The notes under the pieces: generated by a model | What the model was told of the DNA's origin: nothing | The model's input: the letters and a program-made list of their open reading frames with translations, nothing else | The model's database searches: none | From: Hypholoma sublateritium FD-334 SS-4 | Taxonomy: Eukaryota > Basidiomycota > Agaricomycetes > Agaricales > Strophariaceae | Reading direction: 5' to 3' | DNA length: 64,000 nt | Assembly (NCBI GenBank): GCA_000827495.1 | Contig: KN817518.1 | Location: 274,405 to 338,404, forward strand | Program-made: the position numbers and the translations under genes | Shown: piece after piece, positions 24,108 to 34,500 of the stretch | How the letters are laid out: every line of letters begins with the position of its first letter | Numbering within the stretch: position 1 is the first letter of the stretch

Positions 24108-25181
24108 TCAAGTAAACGCTAATCCGGCCCAAGCGCCGACTGCACCGACGACCGCTGCACCAGCCGCAGCTCGAAGCGTGGACGACCCTTTGGCCTTGCC
24201 CACCTGCGCCTTGCGATTTTCAGTCTCCACCTTGCGGAGAAGCGTCTGGACGGCCTTTTCTTCGCGGCCGAGGATGATGAGCGCGTTCGGGTCGTCATCG
24301 TCCTCGCTCATGACCAATTCCGTGATAAACTTGAGAGAAACGGCTTGTTTAACGATGGCGTCAACGTCCGCCTTGGGTATTATGTATATGGTGGCCGGAG
24401 CTTCTCCAGAGAGCCTCGACACGAAGACGTCTCGTTCCACTGCGCTCATGGTCCGCGTGAGGGGTGCCGCGCGGCGGCGCGTCACGGTGGCCTCAGAAGT
24501 GGCACCATCATCGGAACTCAATGCATGTTCTTCCGAATCTGCGGGGCCTGGCGCAGGTTGTTCGCTGGGGGTACGCATCGAATTAGCGGAGGGCGATTCC
24601 TGCTTCAGAAACGAGGCGCTGGTCGAGGACATGAAGCTGCTGTCGGGGGATGGCGGGATAAGCGTGCCAGGCATTGGAGATCGCGCCGGAGTCTTGCTTT
24701 TCATCGTTCTCTTCGCTGGGTCGGAGTTCGCAACCACCGCAGAGACAACTTCCTGCCAACGCACGATCCGGGCACCCTTCGACGCGACTTCGTGCTTATC
24801 ACCGTCGTCGTCAAAGGCCCCAGGCTGGGAGAGGCGATCCACGATTTCCTTCGAGTTGGTGGACAGGGAGAGCAGGGTCTCGTTCCGTACGAGGGGCGGC
24901 TGGGAAGGGCGCCTGCGATTGCGGACGGCGACCTTGACGTCGTCGTCTTCGTCCAGCGCAGGGCCTGGGGTCCCAATCAGCATGGAGCCTAACGCGTCGG
25001 TCAAGTGGCCTGAGTTGTCTACGGCGCCCATCTTGCTCATCTGAGGCGAATCGGCAAATGGGCAGCCAGATCGCGGGTGGCCAGCACGCGCTCGTTTGCA
25101 TTGCGAGCACTGAGGAACTTTGCGCGTTGGGGTGGTTGTCGGCGTCGTGTTGGTACTCGACGAGCGGAGGGTAGGTGCCAT
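24108..25181 (-). CDS. Hypothetical protein with N-terminal Cys motif and C-terminal hydrophobic tail
   Basis: This is a single-exon gene of 357 codons with no recognised family. Near residues 23-40 it carries CSQCKRARAGHPRSGCPF, a three-Cys, one-His motif that could bind zinc. The middle is acidic and Ser/Pro-rich and probably disordered. Around residues 250-320 an ordered block reads RTMSAVERDVFVSRLSGEAP, then ATIYIIPKADVDAIVKQAVS, then DDPNALIILGREEKAVQTLL. The end, STLRAAAGAAVVGAVGAWAG then LAFT, is a short hydrophobic stretch with almost nothing after it, as in tail-anchored membrane proteins. Cytosolic exposure at ER, mitochondrion or peroxisome is inference. The absence of introns is unusual for this window. 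Confidence 0.82.
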   Translation of the reverse strand: MAPTLRSSSTNTTPTTTPTRKVPQCSQCKRARAGHPRSGCPFADSPQMSKMGAVDNSGHLTDALGSMLIGTPGPALDEDDDVKVAVRNRRRPSQPPLVRNETLLSLSTNSKEIVDRLSQPGAFDDDGDKHEVASKGARIVRWQEVVSAVVANSDPAKRTMKSKTPARSPMPGTLIPPSPDSSFMSSTSASFLKQESPSANSMRTPSEQPAPGPADSEEHALSSDDGATSEATVTRRRAAPLTRTMSAVERDVFVSRLSGEAPATIYIIPKADVDAIVKQAVSLKFITELVMSEDDDDPNALIILGREEKAVQTLLRKVETENRKAQVGKAKGSSTLRAAAGAAVVGAVGAWAGLAFT

Positions 25182-25799
25182 CGCTGAGTTTGGTGTATAT
25201 TTGACGCGCTCGTGTAAATGTGGTTCAGAGGAGCCTGTCTCTCTGGAGAGTAGAACCGGTTATATTGAAGTTTGGAATGAGCGAGAATAAGAAAGTTGAT
25301 AATGTCGATCACGCCAGCCTTTATAAACCAGGAACCTGAGATCGGTGACAAAAGGGCTTCAAAGTTCAAAGACTCTTTCAGTTGGTTGTCCCCTAAATTT
25401 GCAACGAAGAAGGCTTTGTGGAAACTGTCATGACCGTTGTGGCGACGAATGAACAATAAACGCTAAACAGGAGTCATGGCCACTTCTGTCAAATTGAGTA
25501 ATTTGACACCGCTCCGACTCGGACTGCCAGTTTCTCCCAAGTTTCTCCAGCCTCCTGGCAAATACTAATACGCTCCTAACTTCATTGGCTGATATCATAT
25601 TGGACTTACAAGTATCTTACACATTGAATGTGCGGAGTATATTTATCATACGCATATGCCTCTTCGTAGATGTTTTTCATCCCCGGTTCAACGTTCAGCA
25701 AGGCAAACCACACTGTATGTGTTCCACCAGGTATATCCAATAGCGTAAAAATTAGATATTGGATGTCGTGAAATATACTTTTGTCTACATAGTCAATCC
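25182..25799. other. Intergenic region between the tail-anchored orphan and NOP14
   Basis: It holds the promoter of the minus-strand orphan and the 3' end of NOP14. No other signal is seen. Confidence 0.5.
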
Positions 25800-28700
25800 T
25801 CACTTCTTCCCTGATCTCCTCTTGTCCTTCGCCTTGTCGCGTTCCATTTGCTTTTCTTCTGCGCGCTCGCCCTCGATAGAGCCAAACACACGGCGCATGC
25901 GTTCCGTGTATGTACGGTCCTTCTCGATCTGTTTCTTCTGTTCCACGCCGGCGAGGAAGCGCGAGTCCTTGCGCAGCTCTCTGATCGCGCCCTTGCGCTC
26001 CTGCTTGTACTGGTTGCGCAACTTCGATGCCTGGTTCTTTTCGTGGTCGGGATCTTGGCGGCGGAGATAATTGGATGACGTCGTTTCGAACTTGGGTATG
26101 TACGTCGGGATGGGAATGGGCTTGTGTGCCTGCAAGCGCAGGGGTCTCCGCGCTTGCCGGGCAAACTTGAGCAGGCGCTGCAGCGAATCAGTGAGCTTCG
26201 AGAGCTGCGCCTAAGGCGAGACGGAAAAGGCAGGTCAGAACCGCACGCAATAAGCGGTAGTATTTGGAAACTTGCCTTGTGGCCGTCAAACAGGTATTTG
26301 CTCTCGACATGTTCCAAAAGTGACAGAGCGGGCGCGTAGAGCTCGATGAATCCATCCAGGGCCTTGTAAAGATCTGCGTACTTTCCCAAAAGGCTAAATG
26401 CTAGGGAGAGCAAATCGGCTTTTGCCTGCTCGTCGCTGTCGTCAGCTGACAGCAAGCCTGTCAGGTTTGCTTTTCGCTCGACGAGAGACTTTCGGGCCTT
26501 CGGGCTCATCGCAAGGTGGCGGGTCATATCCGACCGGAAGTCAGGCGCCGGGAATGAACCTGGAAGAGCAGCTGCCTCTTCATATCGGTGCGGAGCGAGG
26601 TGGAGGACGGTGTTCAGCAGGAAGTTAATTGCCTCGGGCACGAGCCGCTTGGAGAGGGATTCGAATTGGAGGAATAGTGTACTGAGAAAGAGGCCGCTCG
26701 CGATGTCGTGCAGGGATCGCACACGTCCAAGACCTAGGTATGCTCCAATAAGCACACGGGTGGGGGACACGACAGCATGGTTGAGATCGCTCGTGGGCCA
26801 TATGAGTCCGATAATCCGCAGGAGGGAGAGTTCGGGGACACCAGGCCATGTCTTAGACTCTGAATCCAGTGCGCCACGGGAAAGGCCTCGTTTCAGGTTT
26901 TTGTGCATCAACAGCAGTTTTGCATTGAAGTGTCGCGCAACGGGAATAGGGTAGACGTGAGTAATGGCAAGGAGATGGGGGAATAAAGAGTTTGTTAGGG
27001 CAATCGGCGGTGTCAGCGGGGAGGCAACATAGAGAATATGGTCAATAAGGATTGTGGCGAGTGTCTATAGATAAATGAGGATTAAGAGTCGGGACAAATT
27101 GGATGTGCGTACCTGCAGCTTGAACTTATTGTCGGCAGCTAAGCTAGTGTGGTATAGAGCGCGTATTCGCTGAACGACGATTGGGACGTCCTCATCGGCA
27201 ATGTTTTCCACAATCTCCAGGAATTCATCGTGGTTCTCAGGGCAAGGAAATGTAAAGGGAAGCTCGTGCTTGGCAGGTTGCTTTGCTTTTGATTTCCCTT
27301 TGGCAGTTGTTGTCGGGGCCACAAGATTTTCGTGTTCGCCTTCTTCGCTTTCTTCGCTTTCATCATCACTTTCGTCGTCGTCATCACCTTCTTCCTCTCC
27401 CTCTTCAGAACCTTCTTCAGAACTTCCCTCTTCTTCGTCCGAGCCTTCTTCGTCCGAGCCTTCTTCTTCATCCTCTTCCTCGTCCGACAGGTTTTTGGTT
27501 CCAACGCCCAGCCCAGCACCAAGTCCATCGTAATCTGGAACACCTTCCTCGTCGAAATCATCATCCAGGTCATCTGCACCCCTCTTTCTTTTCCCCTTCG
27601 GCTTTCCATCCTCCTCGTCGCCACTGTCAGCATCCAGGCCCAACATCCGTTTTCGCCGTCTGCGCTCAGCCTTCTCCAGAGCCTCTTTCGCTTCAAGGGC
27701 AAGTTCCTCTTCCGTTTTCGTGCGGTCCTTGGCCTGCGCGCGTTTGTCGAATGCGAGTTCGCGGACGTGTTGGTCGTAGGCGTTCTCCTCAACTACCGCA
27801 GGAACAACTGTTGTCTGGTCGGCTTCAGCTGGGGATTTGAAACCCGTCTCTCGCGCCCCCAGAGGAACGGAGTTACTTCCGCTGGATGAGGGATCCGGAG
27901 CGTAAATCAATTCGCGCAGAGACGCGAATTGGTCGTCGAGTTCATGCCGGACATTGTCTTCTTCGCCCCGTTTCATTTGACGCAAAAACTACGATTTTAT
28001 TTAGATATTGCTCGAAATAATTGTAGATAGAAACTCACCTTGTGTTCTTTGCTCTTGGCCATGACTTCAGCCATGACTTCTGCTTTGCTTTTCTTGCGAG
28101 CGGGCTGGGGACTAGTCAGTAACACTGCAATAGAAAGAAATTCACCAAACATGCCTCTTCTTCCTCCTCTTCTTCCTCCCTAAAACCGCCAAAGTGAGTT
28201 TTGCTAACGATGCTTCGTTGGATTTGACCTAAATTGCTTGTTATAAATATCTGCAATGCAAGAAGCATAATCCGTACCTGATGTTTCCTCCTCTGAGCTT
28301 TCATCTCCGAGACCAACGTTGTCGAAATCGTCCATCTTTGACAGGCTTTGACCGTAGTGCGTAAGGTCATCCTCGTCTTCCAAATTGAACGCGACACCTT
28401 TGGAAGCACGCTGCCTTTCCTTGGTGAAGCGCTCTAACATACGTTCTTCCAGACTCATTGTGGGGTCATTTTCACCAAATCGTCGGTCGATAATGCCTCC
28501 TGCACGATCTTTCTCTTCGTATTCCTTTAGCAATGTCTTCTTCCGCTGCAGGTTGAATATAGCTCGAATTACAAGCCTTACATACAATTAAACCAAATTA
28601 CGAACCTGGTCCAGACCAGCTTGCTTGCTCTGCGCAGGTCTGCCGGTGATACCTTTCAAGCGGCGTCCTCCAACATCGTGTTTGAGTTTTGTGACCTTGA

Positions 28701-28869
28701 CATCAAATGGGTTGAGGCGTTTCTGAATTTCATCGAGCTTTGCGGCTTTTTTCTCCTTGTCTTTCTCGGTAGAAACGGAGCGCTTTCGTTTCTTTGAGTT
28801 GGGCGGGCCTGTTACTCCTGCCTGAGAGAGGGCAGCTTTGAGCTGGGATAACTGAGATCCCTTAGCCAT
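25800..28869 (-). CDS. NOP14: Nucleolar protein Nop14 (SSU processome)
   Basis: Nop14 is needed for 18S rRNA maturation and 40S subunit assembly. The start gives [18 protein letters not shown], then [20 protein letters not shown] with [18 protein letters not shown], the conserved Nop14 beginning. Next come [40 protein letters not shown] and [17 protein letters not shown] very acidic central segment is characteristic, here [18 protein letters not shown] plus further Glu/Ser runs, together with Lys/Arg stretches for nucleolar targeting. The C-terminal half is helical and ends with a basic block: [40 protein letters not shown] then [20 protein letters not shown]. At least seven exons are present; exon borders in 27990-28300 are read less surely. 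It is divergent from the NTF2-like gene. Confidence 0.93.
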
Positions 28870-29237
28870 GCAGTGTTTATTGCAAGTGCAAAACAAGAAA
28901 TTCTTGTGACAGATTATTTGGTGACATACGTGATTGTCACCAATATGTAAAATTCAGACGGATTCATTTAATTGGCTTTATCATGCTATCACCAAACCTC
29001 CGACTCCCTTAGAATCTCCAGCAAACTGTAAACTTGGTTTATAGCCTCGCGACAAAACAGAAGGAGGAATTTGGCAATTGTCGCCTGACGGCCTGAAGGG
29101 TTTTTTTTGGCAGCAGCAAAACACGTGCCCTACATTGGGGGTGTCATTCCAGCTTGGGGAATGGCAGTCGACTCGGAGCTCACTCTTCTCCCCACCAATT
29201 GCTTTCTCGCTGCGCTCGCTTCTCTGTTGTTCTCTAC
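28870..29237. promoter_or_regulatory. Divergent promoter NOP14 / NTF2-like gene
   Basis: The 368 bp between two divergent starts contain a CACGTG (E-box-like) core near 29123-29128 and a long T tract at about 29100. Their function is unknown. Confidence 0.5.
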
Positions 29238-30286
29238 ATGCATCCAATTGACACACACTCTGCCAGCGTAATATTTCCGCCCAGTCTGCTCAGCAGATCG
29301 CCGGAACTGTCGATGCTATCCACACGAGCGACAGCCCTTGATGTTTGCTATTCTGTTTTTGGCGAATCACCCATGTCGAATGATGCAGTCGACAACTTCT
29401 ATGAGGCAAATGCTAGTAAGTAGCCTTTGACTCGCTCCGAACCTGCGCTAAAGCCACATTCAATTCAAGTGTAAGTCGTCGCCCTCTACGTTACAGCGTC
29501 TCGTTCCAAGAAACACCTGACATGTTATTTTAACGTCTTATACAGTTACGAGAACCCGTTCATCACAGCAACTTCGCGCTCCGTAATAAGTGACATTCAC
29601 CGACTGTCTCGGCAGATGAGCTCCATAGACGTGCCTAGACCTCTTGCCGTCTTATGTACTCTCTTTCGCCTACGCCCGCCAAACTTTGGTCAACGGTCGG
29701 ACGATCTACTCTTCCAAGCGCTGCGCATTTGGACCGACGTCATAGACATCTGTGAGAGCGAGTCGTTTGGTGTGTTTATAGGCCCTACAAAATTAAGGAT
29801 AATCTCGTTGACTGTTCGTTTGTAGATGGACACCGCAAAGTTATTGTCGAGCACACACTGAATGTGCTCCTTCTGCCAGGGATCCACTGTGAGGGCTCAA
29901 TATCCTGGAGACCCAATCCTTCTGCGGAATCGCTCATAAATATTCATGGCTCTCCGCTGGGAGCATCCCACGCACATCCTTTCCTATCGCCTTCACTACC
30001 TATTCCTGGGACTTCTTTATCCTTCCCCTCACCCCTACACTTTACGCTTCGAATAGTCACGCGTCTGTCCTTCAACGAGCAAGGTCTGGTCACACACCAT
30101 CGAGACATTTGGGACATAAAGGACGTTATGGGCTTGGTCCCCGGGGTCTCATTGGCACAGTGGATTGGCACCCGGATGACGGCTGCCGGGCTGTCGTACC
30201 TCTCAAGACTTTTGCGGAAAGAGAAGAAGGAATACAAACCGGAAAGTCCCTCAGAAATTCCAGTGGATCTGGAGACCGGCGTGTAA
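29238..30286 (+). CDS. NTF2-like fold protein of unknown function, with unusual splicing
   Basis: The first ATG gives MHPIDTHSASVIFPPSLLSR. The likely NTF2/SnoaL-like domain begins at ATALDVCYSVFGESPMSNDA with DNFYEANA, and continues YENPFITATSRSVISDIHRL, ALRIWTDVIDICESESF and DGHRKVIVEHTLNVLLLPGI. Later come FTLRIVTRLSFNEQG, VTHHRDIWDIKDVMGLVPGV and the C-terminal LRKEKKEYKPESPSEIP. The exon joins are odd. The first exon ends at 29415 (codon position 1), while YENPF needs position 3 at 29546, so one base is missing. Either a single-nucleotide exon (29470) lies between two gtaagt introns, or the acceptor at 29496 adds a 17-residue insert; see the finding. The intron before DGHRK is regular. 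Fold assignment is by motif and not certain. Confidence 0.8.
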
Positions 30287-30999
30287 TATCGCCGCTGCGC
30301 TGCGGCCCCGTCGAACCGTGTGACGGCTCGACATACAGAAGATGGGGCTCGTAACAGAGAAATCGAGCAGACGTGTGGTTGGGGTGCTCGAGCGACGGCA
30401 AGTCAGCGGCCTGTATCCCGTTGACGGAAACGGTTCCATGTTTAAACCTCAGTATGGAATTCGGACGTGGGCATGCCGAAACCAACAGCAGACAGCCAAC
30501 AACTTCATGTCATCTCTCCTCAGATAAGCCGCTTTGGCCCAGGATGACATAGAGGCTTCGCTTACCCCGGGAAGCTGGATCTTGACAAATCTCTTCTCCG
30601 ATTTGGCCCATATTTCATTCAAATGTGACAGAAGCGTCAAGCGACGGATGTTGGAATGCTGTGCAGACGAATGCTCTTCGACAGGCACTGTAGCATATGG
30701 TGGGAGGAAAAGCTATTCCTACAGCAAGTTTGTGTTTCATGGTATTATCCCCCTGACTCGGACGCACTGACAGCTATGGCACCCTTCAAAATTTATTTGA
30801 GTTCAACTACCTTACACATAGCTATGTCCGTTACATCTACGTCAGTCCGTGTACATTTTGAGTCATGTTTTCAGGCGAGAATGCTGGGAGTGCCAACGTA
30901 ATATTTGTGGTGGCTTTTCGTAGCGCCCATAATATAAAGGAAGCGGGGTTTTGTGTACAAGGTGTGTTCCATGCGCGCTCTACGGATTTGCAAAGCTAT
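30287..30999. other. Intergenic region with a possible minus-strand gene remnant
   Basis: The minus strand has protein-like pieces: TLLSHLNEIWAKSEKRFVKI then QLPG ending at a gtaagc donor, and ADLPSLEHPNHTSARFLCYE then PHLLYVEPSHG after a CAG acceptor near 30408. They could be exons of a gene overlapping the 3' end of the NTF2-like gene, but I could not build one clean frame from a start codon. Confidence 0.25.
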
Positions 31000-31001
31000 T
31001 A

Positions 31002-31582
31002 CAGTCGACTCCCTCTTAATCCATAGCCCGCATAACCCATACCCCCATATAACCCATACTTTTTTCAGTCCACCAAGTTGGTTCGCAGGGAAATGCAAAC
31101 CATAACCCATACAACCTCAATAACCCATAACCCATACCCCTTCCGGAGAAAAACCCATAGGTATATGGGCCGAATTAATTCAGATTCTGTGCTAATTTGG
31201 TGCTAATGTCCAAATAATTTCACTGAAAGTACAGACCAGACTGATGGGAAGCATAGGCGTAGCTCCATAAGTCAAAAATATNNNNNNNNNNNNNNNNNNN
31301 NNNNNNNNNNNAATCATGACATCTTATCGTGTACCAACTGTTACCAAGGCCCCAAAATGTCTCGAAATTCTTTAGAAAAAGGTTTGAAAAAATCAAAACT
31401 CCTCAAAGCTGTAGTTAGCAAGCCAAGAAGGCATTTCTTCGGTTGAAGAAAGGTGATTAGAACATGAAGCAAACACCGCTGACAAATAAATTTTCAGCCG
31501 ACCACCCTCTAAGTACATACTCTCTCATAAGCCATACTTTTGGCTGTCCACCGAGAGGTATGGGTTAAGAGGGAGTCGACTG
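31002..31582. mobile_element. pogo/Fot1-type MITE with 24-bp terminal inverted repeats
   Basis: The left end reads CAGTCGACTCCCTCTTAATC then CATA. The right end, read on the minus strand, is the same over 24 bases with one change. Both ends are flanked by TA (31000-31001 and 31583-31584), the target-site duplication expected of Tc1/mariner-type elements, and the CAGT start fits the pogo/Fot1 branch. The left half carries repeated AACCCATA units (about six between 31028 and 31160), as seen in subterminal transposase-binding arrays. No transposase frame is visible, so it is non-autonomous. A 30-N gap inside means the true length is unknown. Confidence 0.85.
31282..31311. other. Assembly gap of 30 N
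   Basis: Thirty consecutive N bases lie inside the MITE. The cause is probably the repeat itself. The missing sequence could be longer or shorter than 30 bases. Confidence 1.
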
Positions 31583-31584
31583 TA

Positions 31585-34500
31585 GCAGTTGAAGCTGAAG
31601 CATTAATGAATTCTGATACGGATCCCGAAAGGAGACCCATATATAATCAGCAGGGGGTCCAGGTGCGAATCATGTACAAGCGGACTAATCCGAAAACAAT
31701 CTTTGAGTCTCTACAGCGGACATGCACACGGACAAGAACGCCCAAGTATTTGAGAGTCCTGAGAAACGAACGGTCAAAGCGTCGTGAAACCAAGCCAACA
31801 CTCTTTTTTGCCTCTTCAAAGCAGATTCAGACGTCCGTCAATATTGTCCAGCCGGTATCTCGGCGTCAAAAGTGCTCATGCGCCGACCGGTATTTTCCAC
31901 AGCGGCGGAGTCCGAAAGGGGAGCCAGATCTCGGGCACTTTGCTTCTTTCTTTCTTGCTTCTCGCCAGGCCACATCTCACTTGGATTTGGAATACGCTTC
32001 TGTAATCGGTGCCTAGCAAGAAAGCGTGGAAACTTAGCTATCTTCTATGACGCCGCGGCTTGATCTTCTGGAATATCTCTCTCTCAACCTCACTCGCAGG
32101 TGCAGACTTTCGACACCGCAAACTTCAAAGAGCCTGTACGGACTGGTTAAGCTCCGGATTATGCTTTCTGACTCGTCTAGGCTCTGTGTGGGCTCATCTT
32201 GGATGGAGAGCCAGAGCATTCGTTGACGCTTATTTTCCGAGACACACCTTATTTTTGGGGTCATTCTTCCACACTACTTGCTGCGACGACCTGGGCATCG
32301 AGCTAAAACCATCCATACCATGTCATGGAACCATCTAGGGGCGTGTCAAGTTTGTCCATTATGAGATTACCTCTTTTCTGGTATGCCAGAGAAGAACCGC
32401 CAAGTGGGTGCACATGTACCGCTGGAACCTGAAACAGCGACGTACAGTCATGCATACGAATATAGCACACGGTCCGTCGGATGTCTTTATCCGCCCCAAT
32501 TCAGGCAATTACGAGTTCAAACGTTCATTGTACATATGCCTGACTGTTTTTTTGCCAGATACTGCCCATATCGACGTACACTGCGCGTCGAAGCATGCAT
32601 TTTTCTACACTATGACTTCTAAAGCTATCAGATATCGACCTCCGACACCGCGTATTGGCCACAAATCGAAATCTATAACCAAACTCAAATCCAGGTAATA
32701 CAGTCTATCGCAACCCCCCGCGTTCTCATGGGAGTCTCCCTTCTACCCAGCATGGTCCATTTCTGTTTTCCAGGGGACTATGTTTAGCGAAACATCCATT
32801 CGGTGGCGGCGCCCAGTGTATTGATCTCGGTGAGCCGCTGCGCGTTAAATTTAGTCGCGTCAAATATCTTTCCTTGGGTGTGCCCTCATTAGGGTCTCTC
32901 TGCTCCCGTATCCACGCCCCGCTCAGGACTTGTGAATATAATCCGCGAGTCCTACTGAAACGGACTCCGAATGGTGCATGGGGGCCCCAGAATATTACGG
33001 AATACGAAGGTGAGATCCTCAGGTCCTTTTTCATGTGCTTATATGATGCTTGACACCCACTGCGCATCGACTGTAGCGTCTGTAAGCTAAACGACGGCCC
33101 CTTACCGCTATCACTTGTAATAGCGTTTCGAAGTTAAGTGCAAATTAAATGCCTATATCCGTTGATAAGATTGCATCCTTTCTGAGGCTGCAGTGCGCGG
33201 TATCGTGGCCGCGAATTGCCCACGCGTTCAAATTAGCATCTGAGACGTCAACCAGTGGGCTTCGCCACTTCTCCCGAGCAGCTCGGGCATTCAAGAATAT
33301 TCAAGCTCCACGTTTCAGGCATACACGGGATTGATGGTCCTCCTCAGCACGGGATAGTGCTTCACGAGTCTATGGGTGGTCCCTTGTTTCTGCATGTGCA
33401 GTGTACCTGCCCCGTACTTCGAGAATTCCAGATGGCTATCTAACGTTATTTACCTTGAGTAAATACCTTGAGTAAAGCTTTGGAGCGCCCTGGAGCAGCG
33501 CCGTGCCGAACATAGTTTTCCGTCTATCTTAAGCCATTCCGTTTACAAGTTCTAGTAACTGCTTCTATTTCTCGTGACAGTTCAACAGCTGTGTGTTGAG
33601 CTAGATTCCTCGCCAGCTCCCTGGCTCTGCAGTTTGAATTTGGATCTGCGCCGTTGTGCTGCCGTTGTGCTGCCATGATCTGTATGAGATCCTCCGCTTC
33701 TAACAACATTTTTCAGTAATATTTCCAGTGTTATTCACGCGCAGCAACTTCCACTGGACAATATGGACCCGCATGGGACAAATAACTCTGAAATGGCACA
33801 TATAATCTCCGCAATGACCGACGAGACTTGGTATCACCTATCCCGATATGGGCGCCGGTCCACAAAGCCCTCGGGATGACTTAAGTACTACAAACAGATC
33901 TTTCTAATCTCATTCAAATTGCAAAGCATTTAACTTTCTTGACGCCTACTTGCATTTAATTTAGTAAAATTTAAAGCACCCCGCGCTCTAACGATATGTA
34001 TCAGTGTGTTCAAGTTATTGCGTCAATTGACGCCAATTCTCATGAAATGGGGCATGGCAATACTGAATACAGCGTAGCGCTCCTGGTGTCAAGATATTTG
34101 TGCTCGAATTCTTCCGCTGGCCCATCATCTCCTCTCGCCGCTGGTAAGTATAAGGCGTCGGGCGGGCTAGTCACCCAGCCCTCACCTCACTTCCGTCTTC
34201 TAGACTCCTTATGCTGTGCGCTTGAAATTTGCGGATACCGTCTACACAGTACCTTGCGTGCCACCCACCATGCCTGATTCGTTATCTCTCCGAGGGCTCG
34301 ATCCTCGCCGAGGTCTATAGAGCGGCGAGAAATGGAATTGATCGGCGGAGCCTGGGGTTCTTCCGTTCTTCAAGGTGCTTCGCAAGCCGGCGAGGCGCCT
34401 CGGGTAATTATAGCTATACAGCCTATACTTGTCGGCCTCAGCGCTGGGGCTCACGGGACGTTCGTCATTGAAAGCGGGAACAAAAATCTGGGCGATCTCT

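Noticed and set aside
27201..27889. Plus-strand open frames rich in Ser, Phe or Leu
   Set aside because: They are antisense to the acidic Glu/Asp tract of NOP14; the composition mirrors GAA/GAG/GAC codons.
31028..31160. Telomere-like AACCCATA repeats
   Set aside because: The unit is not the fungal telomere repeat TTAGGG/CCCTAA, and the repeats lie inside a bounded element with inverted ends.
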